The notes: generated from the letters alone by a model not told the origin. Shown: positions 35,801 to 44,824, counted from the first letter of the stretch. The stretch: DNA of 64,000 nucleotides from Dictyobacter formicarum (GCF_016587435.1 NZ_BNJJ01000008.1:186001-250000); one strand, 5' to 3'. Numbers and translations: made by a program.

Positions 35801-36729
35801 CAGTTCTTCTCCTGAGCGCTCAATGACATAAGATCCTGCATATTCGGCTCTGATCCCCCTGGTGATCCAGTTCTCAGATTTATTCAGCACATGCCACTGG
35901 TATCCTTGCACAGCAGCAATTGGGTTATTACTGGCAGAAGGTGTCAGACTCCCGCAACTCGCTTTAAAATATTTAAGAAATTGAATGATACAGTCAGGAT
36001 AGGGAATAAAATCGGCATCATACACAATGACATATTCGGTTCTTGGATCCATGATATTTAGCGCTTGCCCAAGTGCTCCGCCTTTAAAACCTTCTCTATT
36101 ATTGCGGTGGGAAATTTTGACTCTGGGGTGATTTCCCCATTGCTCTAAAAGTTGTACCGTTTCATCGGTGGAATCATCAGCGATGATTATTTCGAAGTTG
36201 TCATACTCAATTGAGGTTGCCGCCAGCAAAAAGCGGTCAATGACGCGTTTCTCATTATAGGCTGCCACATGAATCGAGACAAACGGATGCCTTTCCAAAG
36301 TAATTGCTGATAAATCAGATGAAAGACTCAAGGAATTAAACGGAGCATTTTGTTTTTTAACTTCAGCGGCTCTGGAGAAGGAAAGTAAAACAGCGATAGT
36401 AAGGTAGTATTTAATAGAGTAGATAAGAAACAAAATACCAAAGTTAAAGGCGCTAAAGGCAAAGAACATGCCGATCCTGGCAAAGAATCCTTGAACTTTG
36501 AAGAGAAAATCCAGGCCAAGAGAACCGCATAACAAGTACAGAATGGCACCAAAGATCACTAGAGAGAACCTACTGGAAAGGAAAAAGAACCGATCGTACT
36601 GTCTAATTGTTTCCCGTTGAGCGGGAGTATAGTTGAATTGGGGTACGGATATTTGTTGCTGTGGTAATTTCTGGGAAGGAATATACCCAGTTTGATTATA
36701 AACTGGTTTTTTCTGTTCTTTATCGGTAC
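32858..36729 (-). pseudogene. Glycosyltransferase-surface protein fusion, locus 2: 3' part beyond the IS
   Basis: This is the larger piece of the paralogue of the 23306 gene, cut by the IS701 element. It contains the membrane helices, the family-2 glycosyltransferase core (DADF, TEDF, QRMRW all present), the GPWFRTPKTGRITDSF segment, then a signal-like helix ending VPNAHA before VVNPK. The roughly 640-residue outside region is Thr/Ser/Asn-rich and beta-sandwich-like, with no resemblance to the Gly-rich region of locus 1. It ends with the sorting tail TPENLLFFIPLIFFLPK followed by basic residues. The frame extends 18 codons into the IS to a TTG, so a truncated protein lacking only the N-terminal module might still be made. 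Confidence 0.85.
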
Positions 36730-38267
36730 TTTGTTGACAAGGGTCAGGAAGAGTTGTAGAGAGCGATAGCCTGACCCTGTTCAAGTTGACGAAGAAGGCT
36801 CTGGAGAGCAGGAGGAGGGGGCAGTGACGACCAGCCGTTCCAGTAACGCCGCAACATGATCCAGGGTTCCAACCATGCCCGTACCGCTCGCAGTGCCATA
36901 GGCCAGGACACCTGCGGCCTCATGCTTGTGCGCTTGCTGATTTTTTTTCCCCATTTGCCCTCGCTCTGGAGGAACATCCCTCTCAGAGGAGAGATCCGGC
37001 TCCGCTGGCGTGAGCAGCTGGTCTGCCGGGCTGGGAACGCAGGGGTGGCTGGCGTGATACCAGCAGAACGAGAAGGCACAGCACACCAGTTGCCAATGTC
37101 GTTGGATGGCTTGATCGCTGCGCACCTGGTACTGAGACCAGCCGAGGGCGTGTTTGACGTGTTTGTAGCTTTGCTCGACCCACATGCGCAGCCCATACAG
37201 GCGGAGCACCTCTTCCAGGCTGGCGGGCGAGAACGGCATCTCCCTTCCCGGGCGTTCAGTTGGGGCGGGCAGATTGGTGACCAGGTACCAGGTGGAGAGG
37301 TCGGGGAGCGTCTTGGGATCGGTGCTCGCCACAATGGCACGCTCTTTCTTGTCAGGGCCATAAGGTCCAGAGACAATCTCCACAGCCCACCACTCCTGCG
37401 TACTCCCATCGCGAAAGCGTCTGACGATGCGCACCCACTTCCCCGGTTGCTCAGGGCTTACCCAACCGGCCTCCTGCGCCACGTCCTGCAGCGTCCCTGC
37501 CACCTCCTCAGGATGGTACCACGCATGGGAGGGTTTAAGCGCCATGACATACGGCACATTCAACTCGCGCAGCCCGCGTTTCAAGCCGCGATCCTCCCCG
37601 TAGAAGTTGTCCGCCACCACCGCACGAAAAAGAATGCCCTCCTGCGTGGCTTGCTTTACCTGTTCGAAGGCGATCTTCAGCTTGGTGCGAAACACCGGAT
37701 CGTTCTTGCCTTTGGCAAAGCAACCCTCCGGCGTGTATGGCTCCACCTCCAACGGGTAATAGACTCGTTCGTCGGCCCACAGGCTGGTCACGGAAACGAC
37801 CCCATTCTCGATCTTGCCTCTATTTCCCAGATACTGACGCGCCACATGTGCCGTTTTGTCACCGTCCTTCCGATCACCAGTCTCATCGATGACCAACACT
37901 CCCTGCGCATTGGGCGCTGTTGCGGGATCTTCGCGCAGCAGCTTGAGCCGCACCCCCTGCACCTGGCGCGCATCCCAATCCGCTTCGGAGAGAAACCATT
38001 GCAACTTTTGGGCACGCGGCAACTGCGCTCCGACCAGTGGCTCGGTGTTCACCAACCCGGTCAGCGTCTTGTTGCGCTCCGAGGGCAACAGCAAGCCTTC
38101 CAGATACTGCCGAAACCCTTCCCGCTGGTTGCTCTTTCCAAACAGCTCATCAAAGTGTCTGGCGTAGGTTTCCAGTGGCTCGGGCGCCGTCGGGATAGCT
38201 CGTCGTTTTGTCATCTCACATGCCTCCTCTCCCCGCATTTTATCACTCTTGGCCCACTGTCAACAAA
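36730..38267 (-). mobile_element. Complete IS701-family insertion sequence
   Basis: Outer inverted repeats TTTGTTGACA (36730-36739) and TGTCAACAAA (38258-38267) enclose one transposase gene; length about 1.54 kb. Flanking tetramers GTAC (36726-36729) and CTAC (38268-38271) suggest an imperfect 4-bp target duplication (or a 3-bp ACT duplication if the repeat starts one base in). Removing the element and one flank copy restores an open frame in the host gene. GC content is visibly higher than in the surroundings. Confidence 0.88.
36781..38214 (-). CDS. IS701-family DDE transposase
   Basis: The 477-residue protein has the DDE residues in VLVIDETGDRKDG, AVVADNFYGED and WVEQSYKHVKHALGW, typical of IS701 transposases. 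ATG 38214 follows GAGGAGGCATG. The C-terminus is Pro/Ser-rich. It appears full-length and active in principle. A fragment of a related copy is at 9250-9656. Confidence 0.9.
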   Translation of the reverse strand: MTKRRAIPTAPEPLETYARHFDELFGKSNQREGFRQYLEGLLLPSERNKTLTGLVNTEPLVGAQLPRAQKLQWFLSEADWDARQVQGVRLKLLREDPATAPNAQGVLVIDETGDRKDGDKTAHVARQYLGNRGKIENGVVSVTSLWADERVYYPLEVEPYTPEGCFAKGKNDPVFRTKLKIAFEQVKQATQEGILFRAVVADNFYGEDRGLKRGLRELNVPYVMALKPSHAWYHPEEVAGTLQDVAQEAGWVSPEQPGKWVRIVRRFRDGSTQEWWAVEIVSGPYGPDKKERAIVASTDPKTLPDLSTWYLVTNLPAPTERPGREMPFSPASLEEVLRLYGLRMWVEQSYKHVKHALGWSQYQVRSDQAIQRHWQLVCCAFSFCWYHASHPCVPSPADQLLTPAEPDLSSERDVPPERGQMGKKNQQAHKHEAAGVLAYGTASGTGMVGTLDHVAALLERLVVTAPSSCSPEPSSST

Positions 38268-38938
38268 CTACCGTTATATTGAAAATCACTTTGATAGAAC
38301 TTATGAAAATTTTTTCGAGCTTTTAAATAAAGTAAGAAATCAGGAAAGGCATTTGCAAGAAATTGTCTCCTAGACTCGTTGGATGTCTCCCATTCATCGA
38401 TATTTGATAATCGCAATTGTCGCTGCTTGGGGGTGGCCATGTTAAGACGCGCCAGGATCAAAGAAGCTTGCTCATAAGCATGGGTAAGAGTTGCAGTATA
38501 TCTTCTTGTATTAAGGCTTATCCAGGATACCAGTTCATAAACCTTCCAATCGGGATGTAATTCTGCTGTCGCAAGAAGTTTCTGGACATATTTATTAGAG
38601 AGAAGAGTAGTCAGATCAGCAGTACTATAATCGGTAAAATCAGAAATAGGCTCCTGTTTAATGTTTTCATGTTCATCTGTTTCAGGGAGATGAAGCCTTC
38701 TCTGACTGGGAGTTGCCAAATTTAACCTTTGAAGAATAACAGAAACTTCTTTATAACTAAAATTTCTTTGTCTTTGGTATCTTCTGCCATGCATTTTATA
38801 TTTAAAAGAATAATGCGCTGCTACTTCAGAAACAGTCCAGTCAGGATGCTTTAGCGCAAGATGGATTAACCGTTTGACAGAACGATCTAATAGGAGAACT
38901 TTAAAGTCTACGGAGGAATAATCTATAGGATTGCCCAT
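38268..38938 (-). pseudogene. Glycosyltransferase-surface protein fusion, locus 2: 5' part
   Basis: N-terminal piece of the interrupted gene. It holds two copies of a roughly 80-residue helical module (VKRLIHLALKHPDWTVSEV with VSVILQRLNLATPSQRRL, and VQKLLATAELHPDWKVYEL with ASLILARLNMATPKQRQL) where locus 1 has one. The last native residues are QSDFQYNG, after which the frame enters the IS. TATAAT lies 13 bases ahead of ATG 38938. A protein of about 225 aa with an IS-derived tail could be made. Confidence 0.82.
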
Positions 38939-39102
38939 ACAAACGTATTTATTATATCGGAATAACTCTACAAAATCGAGGTCATTAACAGGTTTTTGTT
39001 TTATTATGCCAGATAAGTTTCAATAGAGAGCGGAAAGGATCGTGGTAATTTTCCATTTTATACATAATATATTTATACGTTTTAAATAGGGAGGCTTCCG
39101 CT

Positions 39103-39144
39103 ATGGAAAACAAAACAGCTAAAATATGGATATCTATATACTAG
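39103..39144 (+). CDS. Short upstream ORF (13 aa)
   Basis: ATG 39103 is 8 bases after GGGAGG; it encodes MENKTAKIWISIY and is followed by a small TTGGT/ACCAA hairpin and then the ribosome-binding site of the 39177 gene. Possibly a leader peptide that modulates that gene. Confidence 0.35.
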   Translation: MENKTAKIWISIY

Positions 39145-39176
39145 CGATTGGTAAAAAACCAAGCGAGGAATGATAC

Positions 39177-40028
39177 ATGTATCGATTGAAGTTATCACTC
39201 GATTTCTTGAAAAAGCATAAATATTATGCATATACGCTGTTAATATTAGTTATCATTGTAATTCATGGAAGATTCGATAGCTTATTTAAGATAGATACTC
39301 TCACTCTTTTTTTGCTTGTACTGCTTTTTATTCTTCCTTACCTTCCTTTAATAAAAACGTGGAAATTTAAATATGGAGAATTTGAAGCAGAGGTTACTAC
39401 TGAAGAAATTAATGAGATTAAAAGGAAAGTTAATGACATCCCTCAAAAAGCAGAGAAGACAGAGAATGAAGATATAATAAATTTGAAAGATTTTGCGGAG
39501 TCAGACCCGCAACTTGCGCTTGCCAAGATGAGAATAGAGCTAGAGAAACAACTTAGATTACTTTTTAATATTTATATGCCTGAAAGTATACAACACAAAA
39601 GAAACAGAAGTCTTAGTTTTATTGTGGACAGCCTGACAAAGGACGGCATAATTGAAAAACCGCTGGCATCTGCTTTGAAGGATATCATTGGCGTTGCTAA
39701 TAGAACCATACATGGAGAAGAAATTTCAACTGAAAACGTATTAAAACTTATTGATCCATATAATACAGCTTTAGGTGAATTAGAATTTGCTGTTATTGAA
39801 CATGCGCTGAAAACAGTGAAAAAAGAAACTATAGATCAGTCCATAGTTGGAGATTATGCTGAGGCAGAGTATTTATTAACGACAATCACTCCGTCTGTGT
39901 CTAATTCTCAAAAAAGTACTTATAAGATGAACCAGGCAGAAATAGATGCCTTTTTGGAAGGCTATAACGAATATGCGGAATTTATTATTGAACTAAGTAA
40001 AATCGAGCAAAATAATAAACAAGTGTGA
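39177..40028 (+). CDS. Membrane protein with HEPN/DUF4145-like domain
   Basis: The 283-residue protein has two membrane helices at about 17-33 and 44-58 (YTLLILVIIVIHG, LFLLVLLFILPYL), then a cytosolic helical domain. The segment DPQLALAKMRIELEKQLRLL, with later KPLASALKDIIGVANRTIHGE, is the pattern of DUF4145/HEPN-like domains, some of which are RNases in defence systems; the RxxxxH-type motif is suggested by NRTIHG. GAGGA lies before the ATG. The next gene, 316 bp on, is a nuclease, so the two may work together. Confidence 0.65.
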   Translation: MYRLKLSLDFLKKHKYYAYTLLILVIIVIHGRFDSLFKIDTLTLFLLVLLFILPYLPLIKTWKFKYGEFEAEVTTEEINEIKRKVNDIPQKAEKTENEDIINLKDFAESDPQLALAKMRIELEKQLRLLFNIYMPESIQHKRNRSLSFIVDSLTKDGIIEKPLASALKDIIGVANRTIHGEEISTENVLKLIDPYNTALGELEFAVIEHALKTVKKETIDQSIVGDYAEAEYLLTTITPSVSNSQKSTYKMNQAEIDAFLEGYNEYAEFIIELSKIEQNNKQV

Positions 40029-40343
40029 GTTATTCTGCTCCAAACGCAACACTTTGAGTATTCCTGGTTAATATTGTTGCATTAACATAAGCTTTTCTTC
40101 CTCGTAACTCCTGATGATCAGCTGGTCATATTTGTTTGCTCCCCACCTGCTGATACAGATTTATATATAAAGGTTTTTGTAAATATTTGCAATCTTATAT
40201 GAATTTACCGTCATAGAAAGCTTAGATGGCAATTATTTTCCATTGAGGAAATAAGGCTATAAATATTGTTCACATAAATATATCTGATTATATTTTATTA
40301 TATGGTAATGTAAATAAGCATTTGCAGTTCATAGGAGAAACTG
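40029..40343. other. Intergenic stretch
   Basis: AT-rich, no gene or strong symmetry seen; probably carries the promoter of the nuclease gene at 40344. Confidence 0.4.
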
Positions 40344-41276
40344 ATGGCTGATTGGGATATGTTAATAGCTGAAAGTAAAAAATTAGAAGAAACAGCAAGC
40401 CAAATACAGCAAGGAGAAACAATCGGGCTGCCGCAAGAGGCAATAAGACAGCTTTCTTATGATTATCAAGTATGGTTGAGTAAATGTTTATCGGTATTGC
40501 CACAAGATCTGAAAGATAAATTTCGTTCAGATTATGAAGGAAGTTTCTTAGTCGCGAAAATCAAAAAGTTCCTAGAATCTGCTACAGAGCCCTTTCCTTT
40601 CTATACCAAAGACGAAAACGGGAAACAATTCTTTTCCTATTGGACATATCCATACCAACAGAATTTTTATCCATATATAAACAGTCAACGACAATTATTG
40701 TTGGAAGCCAAAGAGCGAGAGCAAAATCAGGCTTTTTCACCAGAGGAAATAGCAGATAATGCCTGGAATAAAACCATACAAAGAATATTTAAGGTGTTTA
40801 TTGAGAAAGCGGAAAATGCAAAGACAAATCACGAGAAAAAATTAACCTATGAATATTTAGGTATCTTCTTGATAGGAGCCATTGATGGTTTAACAGTTAT
40901 TGGCCATGACGAGCGAGGAGTGTCTGAAGAAATTGATTTATGGGTCTCTAACGAATCAACCCATCCTTTTTGGCAACGTATACCAGCAGCTTTTATTGTT
41001 GAATGTAAAAATTGGGGGGCCCCAATCGGAGTGCCAGAGTTAAGAACATTAAGTGCCATCATGAGTGATAAAAATATACCATTTTCCATTTTGCTGACGA
41101 AAAATGGTATAACTGGTGATAGAAACCATGATGCTGGTGATATAATACGCAATGCTTTTAGGGATAAAAAATATATTCTTGTACTTACTCAGGCCGATTT
41201 ACTAGAGATTGCAAATGGCATGCATCCAACAGAAAAAATTAAGCAGAAATACTTTGATTTGACCATGAGTAGTTAA
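40344..41276 (+). CDS. Mrr-like restriction endonuclease domain protein
   Basis: The 310-residue protein has a C-terminal PD-(D/E)xK nuclease core: EEIDLWVSN provides the Asp, and FIVECKNWGAPIG the E-x-K. Mrr-type strands and helices follow (VPELRTLSAIM, FSILLTKNG). The N-terminal 180 residues are helical with no recognised domain and could sense a partner or DNA. ATAGGAGAA precedes the ATG. Predicted to cleave DNA, perhaps modified or foreign. Confidence 0.75.
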   Translation: MADWDMLIAESKKLEETASQIQQGETIGLPQEAIRQLSYDYQVWLSKCLSVLPQDLKDKFRSDYEGSFLVAKIKKFLESATEPFPFYTKDENGKQFFSYWTYPYQQNFYPYINSQRQLLLEAKEREQNQAFSPEEIADNAWNKTIQRIFKVFIEKAENAKTNHEKKLTYEYLGIFLIGAIDGLTVIGHDERGVSEEIDLWVSNESTHPFWQRIPAAFIVECKNWGAPIGVPELRTLSAIMSDKNIPFSILLTKNGITGDRNHDAGDIIRNAFRDKKYILVLTQADLLEIANGMHPTEKIKQKYFDLTMSS

Positions 41277-41374
41277 AATACGCTTGCCTGTTGTTGCATG
41301 ATTGTTCGTTTTTGCCTCATTTCCAGACGGGAGAACGCAGGTGGAGTACCTCGAAGTGAAGAGTAAGTCTATTC

Positions 41375-41632
41375 TCAGAGAGCGTACCTGGCTTCGCATA
41401 ATAATCCATTATGCGAACCAGCTGCTTGACTTCCGCGCTTGTGATCTGCTACAAGTGGTTCAATAGAATCAAAAATTTCACCGATTATATGAACCAATTT
41501 TTGCCAAATTTTGTTATTGTGTCCATTAGCGAGAAAGTGTAATGACGCATCATTTTTGTCAATATGCTCGTATGATATAATCCCTCTACCATGCAGCAGT
41601 TTACGAAACACAACGTATTTATTCTTCCGCAT
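41375..41632 (-). CDS. Possible protein, 85 aa
   Basis: Minus-strand frame with some coding character (ISYEHIDKNDASLHFL, IIGEIFDSIEPLVADH) but no ribosome-binding site, overlapping the start of the opposite-strand gene at 41591. The two are unlikely both to be expressed. The rest of 41277-41590 is empty. Confidence 0.3.
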   Translation of the reverse strand: MRKNKYVVFRKLLHGRGIISYEHIDKNDASLHFLANGHNNKIWQKLVHIIGEIFDSIEPLVADHKRGSQAAGSHNGLLCEARYAL

Positions 41633-41908
41633 GCGCAGGAGTATCAGAACCTCTATAGCATTGCTATTACTGATGTGCTAACCTGTCTGAACGCACCGGA
41701 TAAAAAGGAAGGATTAACCACGGATCATTATACGGCAGAGAAAACATTTGATAAGTACAGCCTCTATATTTATTATTACGTGACGTTGCCATTGAGGAGC
41801 AGGGGAGACAGTGATGTCTATGCTGTGGTTGATTTTATTGGCTTTAGCGAGTCCGAAGCATCTTCCCGGCGGAAAAGTCAGCCGGATAACGAACATGGTT
41901 CTGTTTGA
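41591..41908 (+). CDS. Hypothetical protein, 105 aa
   Basis: TATAAT at 41576-41581 is 9 bases ahead of ATG 41591 with no SD, again a leaderless pattern. The product is soluble and Tyr-rich (KYSLYIYYYVTL); the last 20 residues are hydrophilic and might reflect a frame change. No family recognised. Confidence 0.45.
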   Translation: MQQFTKHNVFILPHAQEYQNLYSIAITDVLTCLNAPDKKEGLTTDHYTAEKTFDKYSLYIYYYVTLPLRSRGDSDVYAVVDFIGFSESEASSRRKSQPDNEHGSV

Positions 41909-42005
41909 CGATCCCGCGCTGAACAGGTACAGTATCATCGTTTTTTTCTGCGCCCTCTACCAGGCCTCTGCTACAATCATCACTGTCTCTTCTTTATCGC
42001 TGGAT

Positions 42006-42566
42006 TCATTTCATCTTAAGATAACGGTACAAGGTTGCCCGGGAGATATGCAAGGTGGTACAAATATCGTCAATGCTATTTGTTTTATCGGCATAGAGTT
42101 TTTTGGCCATTGTCACTTTTGACGATGCACTTGTAAGCTGCGGTCTTCCCCCTGACCTGCCCCGTGCTCTGGCAGCTTCCAGTCCGGCAAGTGTGCGTTC
42201 TTTAATCAGGTTTCGTTCAAATTCAGCCAAAGCGCCGAAGATGTGAAACACAAGCTGCCCAGTGGCTGTTGTCGTATCAATATTTTCGGTAATGCTTTTG
42301 AACGCAATGGTTTGTTCCTGCAGTTTTGTGACGGTTTCGATCAGATGCTTGAGCGATCGGCCTAAGCGGTCCAGCCGCCAGACCACCAGGGTATCGCCTG
42401 AGCGAAGATGTGTCAGCGCTTGTGTGAGTCCAGTGCGTTCGGCTTTGGTGCCAGTGATCTTATCGGTATAGATATCCTGTTCCAGACAGCCGGCTTTAAG
42501 GAGAGCGTCACGTTGTAAATCGAGGTTTTGTTCGTTCTTGGAGACTCGCGCATAACCGATAAGCAT
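42006..42566 (-). CDS. Serine resolvase/invertase
   Basis: The 186-residue protein is a small serine recombinase: catalytic Ser9 in IGYARVSKNEQN, VVWRLDRLGRSLKHL with the active-site Arg residues, LVFHIFGALAEFERNLIKERT, the GRSGGRPQL linker, and a C-terminal helix-turn-helix SIDDICTTLHISRATLYRYL. It resolves or inverts DNA at paired crossover sites. Complete length. A 65-aa gene precedes it on the same strand. Confidence 0.92.
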   Translation of the reverse strand: MLIGYARVSKNEQNLDLQRDALLKAGCLEQDIYTDKITGTKAERTGLTQALTHLRSGDTLVVWRLDRLGRSLKHLIETVTKLQEQTIAFKSITENIDTTTATGQLVFHIFGALAEFERNLIKERTLAGLEAARARGRSGGRPQLTSASSKVTMAKKLYADKTNSIDDICTTLHISRATLYRYLKMK

Positions 42567-42587
42567 AGCTTTATTCTGCCTGAAGTT

Positions 42588-42785
42588 TTAGAAGATTGCC
42601 AACTGCCCCTGTTTTTTTTGCTCGCGGCGTCGGTAGTGTAAGCCTAACACAGCTTTGTACAACACCCGCGCCAGCAAAAACACCTGGTCAATTTCTTCTG
42701 CTTTGGGAACTCGGCCGAGTTCATCATGCAGAGCCACCGCGATCTTCGCTTTTAATAACTTTTTCTTCTGTTCCGGGGTTGTCAT
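42588..42785 (-). CDS. Small basic protein upstream of the resolvase
   Basis: 65 aa, Lys/Arg-rich at both ends (EQKKKLLKAKIAVALHDE, YRRREQKKQGQ). It ends 21 bases before the resolvase start on the same strand and is probably co-transcribed. Role unknown; possibly an accessory factor of the recombinase. Confidence 0.5.
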   Translation of the reverse strand: MTTPEQKKKLLKAKIAVALHDELGRVPKAEEIDQVFLLARVLYKAVLGLHYRRREQKKQGQLAIF

Positions 42786-42841
42786 GTGTTAAACGTATCA
42801 GAAACTCACTCACTTGTCAAGAATGATATTTTGATTTGTGA

Positions 42842-42983
42842 GACGGTTTTTTAAGACAACCCACTGGTGGTGGTGCCAAGAGGTCAAACAGCGCGTCAAC
42901 AGCTGCTTTGTGGCTCTGTACTCGGTTTTTAGTACAGCGTGCAAAAGTGGCGCCGCGTGCTTGTCTTATCAAACGACCGTTTT
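42842..42983. repeat. Inverted TAAGACAA motifs near the resolvase
   Basis: GACGGTTTTTTAAGACAAC at 42842-42860 and, inverted, TTGTCTTATCAAACGACCG at 42961-42979; a third, partial copy CGTTTTTTAAGACAG lies at 44009-44023. Candidate recombinase-binding half-sites. The remaining 42786-43102 sequence shows no gene I trust. Confidence 0.4.
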
Positions 42984-43102
42984 CTGAGACAACTACCGCC
43001 AGCCTCCAAAGGAAGTAACAAGAATCAGGTGAACTTATACGGTAACGGTGCAAAATGCGAAAATCATTTTCCAAGTTAGGTATTGATCTTCTGCTCTCTT
43101 TA

Positions 43103-43828
43103 CTACTTTAAAGGAGTCGCCGTAGGAGCCACGTCTTGATTATAAACCTCCAGACTTGATGCAATTTTGAGGAAGAGATTTCGATATGCTTTATACACAT
43201 CAGAAGGGGCTTGACAAAAAATAGTAAAGATTATATTACCGTCTTCAGCTTGAGCGACCTGTTCCATAAAAGACATTTGCTTTCCATTGATCTGGTATTC
43301 GTACTCAAATCTCTCTCCAGGGATTTCTTGTACTTCCTTATCCCCATTTTGCATAAATGTTGTCATCTGTATATCGGAAGGAGTTTCGTCTTGTAGCAGG
43401 TGATAATGAGGATGTGATCGAGCATCTTTCAGTTCGGCTGAAATTTCATCTTCCATTGACGGGTATGCTACTGCATAGCCTCCAGAGCCCGACACTGTTA
43501 CTTTTGTATTATTTGGATCAACATATCTGGCGCCATCGCTATTAGTTGGATCATATCGTAACCAGTTAGCAGGATGTTGAAAGTTAAAGCCAAAACGCGG
43601 ATAGGAATCTGAGATCAGCGCAACATCAACTGATGTTGGTGTTGGATGAAGCCACAGTTTTGAAATATTGCCGGGTATATTTCCAAGGCTTCCTGTGAGA
43701 TTATCGAAACCTATTATGAGAGCAACCAAGCAAGTGAGTACGACAATTACCGGATTTTTCTTAATTTTTTCAATCATTCGCTCAATTCGGGTCTTATCTT
43801 CCTTCTCAGATGAAGCCTTTTGCTCCAT
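43103..43828 (-). CDS. Membrane-anchored protein with PsbP/DUF1795-like outer domain
   Basis: The 241-residue protein has a charged cytosolic N-terminus, a single membrane helix at about 28-45 (VIVVLTCLVALIIGFDN), and an extracytoplasmic domain from about 70 with the pattern YPRFGFNFQHPANWLRYDP, typical of PsbP-like lipoprotein or DUF1795 domains. The C-terminal LFLKIASSLEVY strand-helix is also typical. Single gene; role unknown. Confidence 0.6.
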   Translation of the reverse strand: MEQKASSEKEDKTRIERMIEKIKKNPVIVVLTCLVALIIGFDNLTGSLGNIPGNISKLWLHPTPTSVDVALISDSYPRFGFNFQHPANWLRYDPTNSDGARYVDPNNTKVTVSGSGGYAVAYPSMEDEISAELKDARSHPHYHLLQDETPSDIQMTTFMQNGDKEVQEIPGERFEYEYQINGKQMSFMEQVAQAEDGNIIFTIFCQAPSDVYKAYRNLFLKIASSLEVYNQDVAPTATPLK

Positions 43829-44053
43829 AGTTCACCTTCCTTGCTTCCTCAGCTCGCTACTCAGAGCATATCTCTCTAATAAACTCAGCATGCCATAAGA
43901 ATTAGCCCGCGAATTCTCTGTTCAATGCATATTCTCCATACAAAAGCACATTGCTACTCTGTTACCGCTCCTCTTAAATTCACGTGTTGTGCAACCTTAA
44001 AAAACGAACGTTTTTTAAGACAGGATACTATCCCACAGTAGCCAAACCGCCTC

Positions 44054-44082
44054 TTGACAACGACCAGCCGTTTGTGTACGCT
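44054..44082 (+). promoter_or_regulatory. Promoter of the HU-like gene
   Basis: TTGACA (44054-44059), 17-base spacer, TACGCT (44077-44082); ATG 44092 follows after 9 bases, with no SD, so a leaderless mRNA is expected. Confidence 0.75.
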
Positions 44083-44091
44083 AAATTCGTC

Positions 44092-44385
44092 ATGAACAAA
44101 AGAGACTTTATTAAACACCTCGCGAAAACCTATCGCCGCTCTCAGCGCCACTACGACACTGCCATCACGGAAATTTTTGAGGGGCTGCAAGAAAAATTAG
44201 CAGCTGGCAAAGAAGTCTCCTTTCTTGGCTTTGGCACGTTTTACACCCGCCAGCACAAAGGCGGCAAAGGCCTCAACTTCAAGACCAAACAACCGGTGGA
44301 ATATAAAGCGCTGAGACAAGCTGCCTTTCGACCCGGCAGTCTCCTCAAACAAGCGGTCAGACGTAAAAAGGGCTTATTTCGGTAA
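44092..44385 (+). CDS. HU-family DNA-binding protein
   Basis: The 97-residue protein follows the HU/IHF pattern: N-terminal helices MNKRDFIKHLAKTY, LQEKLAAGKEVSFLGFGTFYTRQ for the core, a DNA-arm region, and LKQAVRRKKG at the end. The usual GRNP arm tip is replaced by GGKGLNFKTKQPVEYKAL, which resembles the KIP-type variant. It bends and compacts DNA. It is a plasmid-borne copy with its own promoter. Confidence 0.88.
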   Translation: MNKRDFIKHLAKTYRRSQRHYDTAITEIFEGLQEKLAAGKEVSFLGFGTFYTRQHKGGKGLNFKTKQPVEYKALRQAAFRPGSLLKQAVRRKKGLFR

Positions 44386-44410
44386 AGCGTTTCCTCCCCA
44401 CAGCAAAAAA

Positions 44411-44431
44411 AGCACAGAAGGTGTGCTCTTT
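44411..44431 (+). terminator. Short hairpin after the HU-like gene
   Basis: AGCACA (44411-44416) / TGTGCT (44422-44427) with CTTT following; modest stability. Confidence 0.4.
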
Positions 44432-44459
44432 CACAATCTGCTCTTGCTTTCTTTTCAGG

Positions 44460-44824
44460 ATGACCTTTCCGATACGACCGGAAGCCGAAACCTCGCTGCT
44501 CTATACGCACCTGACTGAGACCGATGTCAGGGAGCTACTGGAACAGACAAGTTTCTGAAACAGAAATCCGGAAACTATACGATCCTAAAGCCGCCCAAAG
44601 CCCTGCACCAGGCAACGCTGGATAATATGGCTCTCGTGCCAGCATCCCTGCTTGTTAATAAAGATAAATACCAGACAATAGCAAACAACCTTCCCAAAGG
44701 TGGAGTCCTCATTTGTGAGACACCACAAAAGCCGCGAATCAGCCGACTTCTGTCTCAGGTCGCATTAAATCTTAAGGAAAAGGGACATATGGTTCGTATT
44801 CTTACATACTCGCTACTGGTGTAG
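44460..44824 (+). pseudogene. ETPQKP-family protein, copy 1, with apparent frameshift
   Basis: The 3' part is open from before 44627 to 44824 and ends in GGVLICETPQKPRI, SQVALNLKEKGHMVRIL. A frame starting at ATG 44460 (MTFPIRPEAETSLLYTH, TDVRELLEQ) stops at 44558, but the second frame is already open there (TDKFLKQKSGNYTILK), so one frameshift joins them into about 120 aa. Two further decayed copies lie at 50561-50773 and 51407-51523. Family unknown to me. The 65-aa piece from 44627 could be expressed alone. Confidence 0.5.

Noticed and set aside
36856..38373. A 505-codon plus-strand frame through the IS701 element
   Set aside because: It is the antisense of the GC-rich transposase gene; the minus-strand frame has the DDE motifs and the SD.
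41811..42122. Overlapping frame in the 3' part of the 41591 gene
   Set aside because: It begins inside the upstream gene, has no ribosome-binding site, and runs antisense into the resolvase.
42817..43074. 85-codon minus-strand frame near the resolvase
   Set aside because: Contains the candidate recombinase motifs, lacks an SD and shows no coding character.
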